A DNA stretch of 64,000 bases from CBDCKN01 sp965219035 (GTDB lineage: Bacteria; Gemmatimonadota; Gemmatimonadetes; Longimicrobiales; Gaopeijiaceae), in the NCBI GenBank assembly GCA_965219035.1, contig CBDCMR010000001.1:62001-126000 (forward strand). Reading direction: 5' to 3'. A model generated the notes under the pieces. That model was not told where the DNA came from. It did no database searches and was given only the letters and a program-made list of their open reading frames with translations. This document shows positions 57,231 through 64,000 of the stretch, piece by piece. The position numbers were made by a program, and so were the translations under genes. Every line of letters begins with the position of its first letter. Position 1 is the first letter of the stretch.

Positions 57231-58087
57231 AGTTCCCTCTCCGGACGGCAACGAGGAAGTGTGAAGCGCAGCCCCAGACTCCACCACCACCGAGTCCGGT
57301 CGACGGGCCCGCCGACACGCACGCCGCGTCGTCTCGTTTCCGGGTCCAGGCCCCAGACCCAGTGGGAATCGAGTGTAAGCGAAGCCATGAACGGACCCGC
57401 CGGAACCGGCAGAAGCGTCGTGCGAAGCGAGACGTCCATGTGCGTGAAGCCCCGGTCTTCGAAGACGTAGTCGGAAGGACCGGTGTCACCGACACGGCGT
57501 TCCTGCCCCAGGGCGATCCCACTCCGGCCCTCGAGAAAAATCGATCCGATGGGCACAACCAGTCCCGCCCAAACCGGGATCTGCAGCGTGGCGGCGACTT
57601 CCCCATAGGCTCCGCCGACCCGGTCGAGGTCCCAGTAGACGGTCGCTTCGCCGATGAGGGGAGCCCCTGGCATGGCACCTCTCGCACCGGCATACGCCTC
57701 CCAGGTATCCCCTCTCCTGAGGACGGTCCCAGGCTCTGGACTTCGGAAGGAGTATCCGGTTAGCCCCACTACCAGCTGGCCTCGGTCCCCACCGAAAGAG
57801 GCCTCGATCCATGGGTTCGTCTCGAAGGCCCAGCGCTCCGGAAGGCCGACCGGCCCCTCGGACGACAGATCCGTGAGTGACCAAATACCCACGGTCAGAA
57901 TGAGGTCACGCCATGCAAGGGACCCGTATACGGCATGCTGGGCGTTGAGCCCCGGATCCAACTGCAGCCCCCTCCATTCGTAGTGGCTCGCTAGCTCGAG
58001 GTCCGCCTCGAGCGCCCACTGTTGTGAGAACAGTGCGGTCGGTGAAATGACGAAGGAGAGAACTGTAACGGTCCACAAGACCTTCAA
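57215..58087 (-). CDS. Outer-membrane beta-barrel protein in the ceramidase cluster
   Basis: About 290 residues from TTG 58087, chosen because it overlaps the upstream gene's TGA as TTGA and is followed by a signal peptide (VLWTVTVLSFVISPTALFSQ). Strand-like repeats include LELASHYEWRGLQLDPG, FETNPWIEASFGGDRGQLVV and WWWSLGLRFTLP at the end. It resembles TorF/porin-type barrels; substrate unknown. Its end overlaps the ceramidase start by 16 bases, pointing to one operon. Confidence 0.65.
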   Translation of the reverse strand: MKVLWTVTVLSFVISPTALFSQQWALEADLELASHYEWRGLQLDPGLNAQHAVYGSLAWRDLILTVGIWSLTDLSSEGPVGLPERWAFETNPWIEASFGGDRGQLVVGLTGYSFRSPEPGTVLRRGDTWEAYAGARGAMPGAPLIGEATVYWDLDRVGGAYGEVAATLQIPVWAGLVVPIGSIFLEGRSGIALGQERRVGDTGPSDYVFEDRGFTHMDVSLRTTLLPVPAGPFMASLTLDSHWVWGLDPETRRRGVRVGGPVDRTRWWWSLGLRFTLPRCRPERELCRDL

Positions 58088-58376
58088 TGGAAGGGTTCGC
58101 CCAGAACGAGACGGAAGGTCGAGGCGCGGCTTCCGACGCGATAGCTGATGCCGATCCTGGGTATCGTAAGCCCCACGACCTTCCAGGGAGTCATCGTTCC
58201 GAACGTGACGAGATGCCCGAGCCCAGCTGGGTCGCGGAGGCGTAGTTCGCCTGCGACTCCTGCGCCTCCGGGCTGGCTTCCTGGGCGAAGGCGGATCGAT
58301 CACAGGCAAGGAGGCCGACGATGGAAAGCGCCCAGCACCACCCGCGTCGAACAAGTGAAGTTCCGCGTCTGTTCAT
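58084..58376 (-). pseudogene. Short exported protein, single-base frameshift
   Basis: ATG 58376 opens a signal peptide (ALSIVGLLACDRSAFAQ) and ASPEAQESQANYASATQLGS. A missing G in the run at 58216-58218 then shifts to a frame reading HLVTFGTMTPWKVVGLTIPR and ISYRVGSRASTFRLVLGEPF before TGA at 58084-58086. Repaired length is 97 residues, possibly a shortened barrel protein. It heads the barrel-ceramidase cluster. Confidence 0.5.
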
Positions 58377-58487
58377 GGCTGGTGTCGTTCGCGGCTCGAT
58401 GTGAACCCGATCCCGGTGTCGCCCGACCACACTAAAGACCCGGGTCGCAGGGGGCAGGAGCCACGGGGTCCAGCCGAGCTGCTCCTC

Positions 58488-58537
58488 TGAGCGCACTTCA
58501 AGGGAACTCGAACCCCGAACCTACTGATTAAGAGTTG
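58488..58537 (-). other. tRNA-Lys(CUU)-like 3' fragment
   Basis: On the minus strand the anticodon loop CTCTTAA with its 3' stem side, then a T-arm-like GGGGTTCGAGTTCCC, resemble the 3' half of a tRNA-Lys with anticodon CUU (58530-58532). The acceptor 5' strand, D-arm and 5' anticodon stem are missing. It starts four bases after the end of the NHL-repeat gene. Such 3' halves are often left as attachment sites by integrating elements. Confidence 0.45.
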
Positions 58538-58541
58538 CTCC

Positions 58542-59735
58542 TCAGTCGCGCGAGATCGGCCAAACCGCTCCCTGGTCCCTCTCGGTGACCCTCCCGAGCC
58601 CCTTGAACACGAACTTCTGGAGGCGCTTCCCCTCGTAGGTCTCGGTCGTATAAATGTTGCCGCGCGAATCCGTGGCGATGCTGTGCACGCCAAAGAACTG
58701 GCTCGGCTGTCGTCCCCCGGTTCCGAAGGTCGTCAGGACCTCCAGGGACTCACGCTCGATGACGTGAACCTTCTGGTTGGATCCGTCGGCCAGGTAGATG
58801 AACCGTTGCTTGGGATCGCGAGAGAAGGCGATGTCCCACGCCGAGCCCGAGCCCAGCGTCGCGGGCGCGATGAAGACCTCCGTCACAAACGTGCCGTCCC
58901 TCTGGAAGACCTGGATGCGGTCGCTCGCGCGGTCGCAGACGTAGATCAGCTTGTCGTGCGAGACCTCCGCGCAGTGGACCGGACTCCGGAACTGCTGTGC
59001 GGGGGGTGCGTCGGGACCGTACGGCGGTACCGGGGCGTCGTCGGGTCGGTTCCCGTAGGCGCCCCAGTATCGCTTGAACGCGCCCGTCGAGGCATCGAGC
59101 ACGGCCACGCGCTTGTTGCCGTAGCCATCGGCGACATAGGCCTCGTTCGCGTCGGGATCGATGGAGATCTTCGCCACCCTCCAGAAGTTCTCCCGGTCGT
59201 TGCTCCCGGTGCGCATACGAGGCTGGCCGAGCTGCATCAGGAAGGTCCCGTCCCGCGCGAACTTCAGGAGGTGCGAGTCCCCCTGGCCGTTTCCGCCGAT
59301 CCACACGTTGTCCATGTGGTCGACGGTGATGCCGTGGTTGGACTCGGGCCAGTCATAGCCCTCGCCCGGGCCACCCCAGTGGCCGACGAGGTCCCCGTCC
59401 GGATCGAACTCGAGGATGTTCGGTGCGGGGGCACAGCATTCCGCGGTCGGAGGATCGGCCAGCGCACCGATCTCCGTTCTCTCGTTGAACGTGGTCTGCC
59501 GGTGGATGATCCAGACGTGGTCCCGGGAATCGACCGAAACGCCGATGGTGGAGCCGAGGATCCAGTGGTTCGGCAACGGCTTCGGCCAGAGCGGATCGAC
59601 CTCGAACAGCGGGGCCTCGACCCCGGCCTGCTGGGCCAGGGTGGCCCGCCTGTCCAGGACGCTCGACCCCACCCAGAGCGCACCGATGAGCCCGAGCCCG
59701 GCTGCGCCGACGAGCGCTACACGCGTTGGAATCAT
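58542..59735 (-). CDS. NHL-repeat six-bladed propeller protein, exported
   Basis: 397 residues from ATG 59735 with GGAGGAG upstream. The N-terminus has a signal anchor (VALVGAAGLGLIGALWVGSS). Repeats include IGVSVDSRDHVWIIHRQ, HGITVDHMDNVWIGGNGQGD, AKISIDPDANEAYVADGYGN, and HSIATDSRGNIYTTETYEGK, typical NHL blades with DxxGNxY. Peptidyl-glycine lyase-like or binding roles are known in the family; none can be assigned here. Confidence 0.85.
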   Translation of the reverse strand: MIPTRVALVGAAGLGLIGALWVGSSVLDRRATLAQQAGVEAPLFEVDPLWPKPLPNHWILGSTIGVSVDSRDHVWIIHRQTTFNERTEIGALADPPTAECCAPAPNILEFDPDGDLVGHWGGPGEGYDWPESNHGITVDHMDNVWIGGNGQGDSHLLKFARDGTFLMQLGQPRMRTGSNDRENFWRVAKISIDPDANEAYVADGYGNKRVAVLDASTGAFKRYWGAYGNRPDDAPVPPYGPDAPPAQQFRSPVHCAEVSHDKLIYVCDRASDRIQVFQRDGTFVTEVFIAPATLGSGSAWDIAFSRDPKQRFIYLADGSNQKVHVIERESLEVLTTFGTGGRQPSQFFGVHSIATDSRGNIYTTETYEGKRLQKFVFKGLGRVTERDQGAVWPISRD

Positions 59736-59851
59736 GGCTCCTCCTCCGACCTCACGGCCGCCGCCGTCCAAGCCCGTCCATTCTACGGGGCGGCTGGCTG
59801 GAGGACCAGTCCACCCCGTCCTGTAGCGGTCTTGCGGAACCTACGCCGGTG

Positions 59852-60736
59852 TCACGCCACGGGTTTCAGCGTATCACCCTCTGCGGCCTCGCCCTCTACA
59901 ATGGTGCAGACCGACGACTGCGAGAGCACGCGTGTGACCTCGATGACTCCCACCACGTCGGTGATCTGGTCGAGAACGTCGCCCGCGGCGTTGACGATCT
60001 CGTCGATCACGCGGTGCACTTCGAAGCGCTGGCCGACCTGCACGCCGGAGTTCTCGCCCTGGTCGATGTAGATCGATCCGTCGGCGGCGCTGCCCACGAT
60101 CGCCGGCATCGCCACCGGGGGCGCGGCGACCTCCGTGATCACGAACCTGTCCCTCTGGCGCACGAGTGCTTCAACGATGTTGTCCGCGGCCGGACCGAGG
60201 GCTTCCTCCGCGGCGCCCTAGTTCATCGCCGACATGCTGATGACCCCGCTCACGTTAACGAGTCGCTTGCTCCCGGAGCCCTCCGTGGCCGTGATGATCT
60301 CGCCCGTCTCCGTGCTGAAGGCACGGACGTTCATCTCGCTCTCGGCTTCCGTGTAGCCGACGTTCCTGCCCAGGACGCGTGTGCCCCTCTCGTCGATGGA
60401 GAACCGCGTCACGGAGCCGGTGATCAGATACACGACGCCGGCGAGTCGACCGATCTCGACTACGTCGCTCGGGTTGACCTGGCCTGAGAGCTGGAAGCCC
60501 TGCTCCTCGAGGATCGCTTGCAGCCGCTCGCGCTCGATGACGGTGAACACCCCCGAGTTCACGAGCTGCGTTACGATCATGTCGGCGGCCACGTTGCCCA
60601 TCTCGCCGGCCCACCAGTTGGTCCTGTTGTCGAAGGGGAGGACCGCCACTCGCGGCTTGTCCTGCGCGAGAACCGGCCCACCCGCCGTAAGCACGGCTGC
60701 GATGGCGACAATGATCCCTCTGAGCAGCTTGCTCAT
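59852..60736 (-). pseudogene. CsgG-family outer-membrane protein split by an in-frame TAG
   Basis: ATG 60736 starts a signal peptide (GGPVLAQ). The CsgG core follows: RVAVLPFDNRTNWWAGEMGN, TVIERERLQAILEEQGFQLS, AGVVYLITGSVTRFSIDERG. After VISMSAMN a TAG at 60218-60220 interrupts, and the same frame continues GAAEEALGPAADNIVEALV and IYIDQGENSGVQVGQRFEVH to 59852. Whole length is 294 residues. CsgG-like proteins form outer-membrane pores or lipoprotein scaffolds. It follows the cyclase gene directly. Confidence 0.75.
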
Positions 60737-60745
60737 GAATCGAAC

Positions 60746-61906
60746 CTCCGATGCTGGTGGCGGTCGACTGGAGATCACCGACGATCATGAACTCCGCTCC
60801 GTGCCGCCGCCCGAGGCTCGCGAGGGACGCGAAGTCACCCTCGAGCGCCGACCGTACAGCCGGCTCGTCCCCCCGGATGAGCGCCAGGCTGCTGGCGTCC
60901 ATCACCCTCACCTCCCGGCGGTTCCTCAGCGAGCGGAGGATCGACCCCTCCACGAGTCGGGGACCCGGACCGTCGCTGTACACGATGACGAGTAGGCCGT
61001 TACGGGGTGCCTCATCGACGACTCCCTCATCGGGAGTCTCGACTGCCGTATTCGGCCTGACCCCGAGCTGCTGGGGCCGAGGGTCGTCGACGGGGGTCGT
61101 CTGCGTGTCAGTGCCGGGGTCGCCACCACCCGCGATGGGGTCGGTCGGCCGCCCTACGTCGGGCAGCGGCTCACTCGTCTGTCCCCCTCGCCTTCCTCCC
61201 GTGATCCTTCGCTCACGGTGACGGTTGACGCGACGAAGATCGAGAGGAGAACGAAGCCGACCACCGAGGCGGCAACTCCCACGGCCACGGCCTTCCGGTG
61301 CCGGGCACTCGTCCGCTCGGCCGGTCGGTCGGCGGCGGCCGCCGCTGCGGCGCCGGCGAGGGCCGACTCGGGCACCGTGACCGTCTCTCCCGGACGGGCG
61401 AGCACGTAGAGCGTGGCTGGCTTGTCGACGCCCTTCAGCGAGTGCTGACCGATCGACTGCGGGTCGTACTTGGACCGGTTGCGGATCAACCGATACACTT
61501 CTTCGCTGACTACGATCTGGCCTGCGGTCGCGACGCCCTCGATGCGGGCGGCCACGTTGACGCCATCGCCGTACACGTCTCCGTCTTCGGCCGCGACGAC
61601 CTCACCGACGTGGACGCCGACGCTCAGGCTACAGGCGTGTGAGCGTGCGACTTCCAAACCGTCGAAGGCCTCACGGAGCGCCATCGCGCTCTCGAGGGCT
61701 CCGTTGGCCGAGTCGAAGACGGCGAGAGCGCCGTCCCCGAGGAACTACACGACCCGGCCCTTGTCCCCGACAACTTCATGGGCGAGCCGCTGGAACTCAT
61801 CCACTATCGCCAGCGCCGCGTCCTCATCCCGGGTGGAGAGGGCCGTGTAGCCGACGATGTCGGCGAACCAGACGGCGGCGAGGCGCCGTATGCGATCCCG
61901 TGCCAT
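60746..61906 (-). pseudogene. Class III adenylate/guanylate cyclase with membrane anchor and CsgG-like tail, broken
   Basis: From ATG 61906 the cyclase domain reads RLAAVWFADIVGYTALSTRD (metal Asp), a TAG at 61745-61747 where relatives have Lys (VV-K-FLGDGALAVF), then YGDGVNVAARIEGVATAGQI. A membrane helix follows (AVGVAASVVGFVLLSIFVAS). A frame change near 61180 leads to a proline-rich linker and a domain with LVEGSILRSLRNRREVRVMD and RRHGAEFMIVGDLQS, resembling the N-terminal part of CsgG-like proteins. No natural stop is seen before csgG. If repaired it would link cAMP/cGMP signalling to an extracytoplasmic sensor. Confidence 0.65.
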
Positions 61907-61945
61907 GTCTACGAAGTTAAGACCATAAGGTCGCTCATGCATCTC

Positions 61946-61998
61946 CTCGGATCAGACCGAGGTCAACATCCCATGCGCGGGCTGGTAGGCGTAAGCAG
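61946..61998 (-). repeat. Dispersed upstream element, copy C
   Basis: Shares GGATCAGACC, GAGGTCAACATCC and GGTAGGCGTAAGCAG with copies A and B, more diverged in the middle. It lies 40 bases upstream of the cyclase ATG at 61906, matching the 36-42 base distance of the other copies. Confidence 0.65.
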
Positions 61999-62119
61999 AA
62001 CGCTGGCCTGAGACCTCATGTTGACCGCTTTGGTCCGGCCTCTCACGTTATCCCGACCCGTCAAAGGGCTTTTGTTTTTCCGATTCTTGGCGAAAGGGTA
62101 GAATCCGACGAGGTGCATC

Positions 62120-64000
62120 ATGGAGTCGATGGGTACTTTGGGTGAGCGTTCGCGTGTCCTGACCTGCCTCGGCGGGGTTCTCTTCTTGACTGCCTGCGGT
62201 GGGGCCGCCACACCGGCGCCCCCGCCGGCACCGGTAGCCGACCCCGATCCGGCGGACCTACCGGCGGAGATGGTTGCCGAAGTTCCGCCTCAAACCGCCG
62301 AGCCTCAGCCCTTCGTGTACGGGGTCGACCTCGACACGGTCCAGGCCAGCCGTTTCGATCAGGGGAAGATGTGGACCTTCGAGCTTCCCCCGGTCGACTA
62401 CCTCGAGGAGACGTACGGATTCCGTCCGGACGACGCATGGTTCGAGAAGGCCCGACTCGGCTCGCTGCGGCTCTCGAACTGCTCGGCTTCCTTCGTCTCT
62501 CCGAACGGACTCGTCCTGACCAACCACCACTGCGCGCGCGAGTTCGTCTCGCAGGTCTCGGGCGACGGGGAGTCGCTTCTCGACGACGGCCTGGTGACGC
62601 GGGACCTCGCCGACGAGCGGTCCCTGGAGGACTTCCAGGCCGACCAGCTCGTCGACATCGTCGACGTCACCGACGAGGTGAACTCGACGCTCGACGCGCT
62701 TCCCGCCCCGCAGCGGGTAGAGCGGCGCGAGAGCCTCCTCGAAGAGATCGAGGCGCGCATCTTGGAGGAGCGGGGTGGTGAGGACTCCGGGCACGTGGTC
62801 GAGATGATCTCGCTGTACAACGGGGGGCGCACGTCCGCGTATGTCTTCCGCCGCTACACGAAGGCGAAGCTCGTCATCGCGCCCGAGCTGCAGATCGGAT
62901 TCTTCGGTGGCGACCCCGACAACTTCACATACCCCCGCTACAACCTCGATTTCTCCTTCTTCCGCATTTACGACGACGACGGGCAGCCGCTGTCGACCGA
63001 GAACTACTTCCAATTCGACGACGACGGTCTGGAGGAGGGCGATCCCATCTTCATCGTCGGCAATCCCGGCTCGACCAGCCGACTCCAAACCGTGGCCGAG
63101 CTCGAGTTCCGCCGAGACGTGAACGACCGCTCGATCCTCGACCTGCTGCGCTCCCGGATGGAGGCCCTCGACTCATACATCAAGGGGTTTCCGGAGGACG
63201 CCGAGGAGCGAGATCTCAGGAATACGTATTTTAGCTTGTCGAACTCCTTGAAGGCGTATACGGGGCAGGTGCGCGGCCTCGAGGACGCGATCATCATCGC
63301 GCGCCGCAAGGACACCGAACGGGATTTCCAGGCGGCGATCGACGCCGATCCGGCGCTCTCTGGCCGTTACGGATCGCTGATCGCCGATATGGCCGAGCAA
63401 CAGGATCACAAGCGCGCACAGGCGCCCGGCTTTGGCGCCTTCCTCGCGATGACGAGTCCAGCTATGGCATCATCGACGCTGCATCGCGCCCTTATCGCCT
63501 TTCAGATCCTGAGCGCACGCCAGGGCGGCGCTCCCGCCGAGGCGATCGAAGGCCTCGTGGAGCGGCTGCAAGGCGTCCCAGATCAGGCTCCCGAGCTCGA
63601 CCAGGCGTTCGTCGAGGCACGGTTCCGCGACTTCACTCACTTCTACGGTGACAGCTCACCGCTCTCCACGGCGGTGCTGCAGGGCATGAGCGTCGAGGCC
63701 CGGGCCGCTGCCGTGGTCAGTGGGTCGCAGCTCCAAGACTCGGCGACCGCGGTCGCCGCGATCGAGAACAACACGTTGACCATGGCCGACCCCGCGCTCG
63801 GGATCGTGCGCGCCTATCTGCCTACCTTCTCCCAGTTCCAGCAGATCGTCGCGTCTGTCTTCCCGCAGGAGGAGGAGATCGCTGCCGAGCTAGGTCGGGC
63901 CCGCTTCGAGATCTACGGGACCGATGAGCCGCCCGACGCAACCTTCTCGCTCAGGATCGCCGACGGGGTCGTGATCGGATACGACTACAACGGCACGCGG
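62120..64000 (+). CDS. S46-family dipeptidyl-peptidase lipoprotein (5' part)
   Basis: 627 codons without a stop, running off the window. ATG 62120 has GAGGTG upstream; the signal peptide ends in lipobox FLTAC. The S46 signature SFVSPNGLVLTNHHCAREFV holds the catalytic His; FGGDPDNFTYPRYNLDFSFF and PIFIVGNPGSTSRLQTVAEL match DPP7/DPP11. The nucleophile Ser lies beyond the end. These enzymes release dipeptides in the periplasm of proteolytic Gram-negative bacteria. Confidence 0.93.
   Translation, partial: MESMGTLGERSRVLTCLGGVLFLTACGGAATPAPPPAPVADPDPADLPAEMVAEVPPQTAEPQPFVYGVDLDTVQASRFDQGKMWTFELPPVDYLEETYGFRPDDAWFEKARLGSLRLSNCSASFVSPNGLVLTNHHCAREFVSQVSGDGESLLDDGLVTRDLADERSLEDFQADQLVDIVDVTDEVNSTLDALPAPQRVERRESLLEEIEARILEERGGEDSGHVVEMISLYNGGRTSAYVFRRYTKAKLVIAPELQIGFFGGDPDNFTYPRYNLDFSFFRIYDDDGQPLSTENYFQFDDDGLEEGDPIFIVGNPGSTSRLQTVAELEFRRDVNDRSILDLLRSRMEALDSYIKGFPEDAEERDLRNTYFSLSNSLKAYTGQVRGLEDAIIIARRKDTERDFQAAIDADPALSGRYGSLIADMAEQQDHKRAQAPGFGAFLAMTSPAMASSTLHRALIAFQILSARQGGAPAEAIEGLVERLQGVPDQAPELDQAFVEARFRDFTHFYGDSSPLSTAVLQGMSVEARAAAVVSGSQLQDSATAVAAIENNTLTMADPALGIVRAYLPTFSQFQQIVASVFPQEEEIAAELGRARFEIYGTDEPPDATFSLRIADGVVIGYDYNGTR

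Noticed and set aside
13664..61747. Genetic code change with TAG read as an amino acid
   Set aside because: secA, the LysM gene, the DPP gene and trbG end naturally at TAG, so TAG still terminates translation.

Overview
The window is GC-rich (most genes have G or C in third codon positions) and Gram-negative in character: many lipobox lipoproteins, beta-barrel outer-membrane proteins, a BamD-like lipoprotein, CsgG, SecA with a zinc tail, an S46 and an S9B exopeptidase, and a gamma/alpha-fused 2-oxoacid:ferredoxin oxidoreductase. This mix fits a Gemmatimonadota-like bacterium. That assignment is an inference from gene content; no rRNA or other decisive marker is present.

Positions 1-22.6 kb look like ordinary, mostly intact core genome, nearly all on the minus strand. 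A tightly overlapping run reads uvrB > tsaE > tsaB > rimI > LysM protein. It is preceded by a bifunctional Rel/SpoT. Then come RadC with a Phd-like small gene, an FkbM methyltransferase, secA with a DUF2061 gene just upstream, a BamD-like lipoprotein overlapping nadD, two TPR proteins, and a nucleotide-sugar block (UDP-glucose dehydrogenase, UDP-xylose synthase, two 4-epimerases). A VapBC-type module with a palindromic AT-rich operator sits inside that block.

Positions 22.7-28.2 kb are a patchwork of gene fragments: an unknown fragment, a doubly truncated piece of a conjugative type IV secretion operon (VirB4/TrbE and TrbG), the tail of a CDGSH-globin fusion, the tail of a class III cyclase, a truncated IS3-family element, the tail of a beta-barrel protein and a scrap of a BNR-repeat protein.

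Positions 28.2-35.3 kb hold an enolase-superfamily enzyme, a lower-GC DPP-IV-type lipoprotein peptidase with an atypical catalytic Asp position, and a SoxR module. In that module soxR diverges from an SDR-QueA-like pair behind a textbook 19-bp-spacer MerR-family promoter. A YceI gene follows.

Positions 35.3-49.5 kb hold mostly minus-strand catabolic and exported proteins (alpha/beta hydrolase, cyclophilin, amidase, trypsin-like protease, FAD amine oxidase-like protein), a TPR-PH membrane protein and korAB.

Positions 49.5-64 kb contain an osmC gene cleanly interrupted by an intact IS256-family element with 9-bp target duplication, a flavin monooxygenase pseudogene, a ceramidase/beta-barrel cluster, an NHL-repeat protein, a class III cyclase followed by CsgG, and the 5' part of an S46 dipeptidyl-peptidase running off the end.

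Two cross-cutting signals stand out. A ~75-bp element occurs three times, each about 36-42 nt upstream of a start codon and in the same orientation relative to the gene. Also, at least nine otherwise well-preserved genes carry one-base indels or single in-frame stops (three TAG, one TGA). secA, the LysM gene and the DPP gene end in TAG, so amber recoding is unlikely, and sequencing error versus real decay must be separated with reads.
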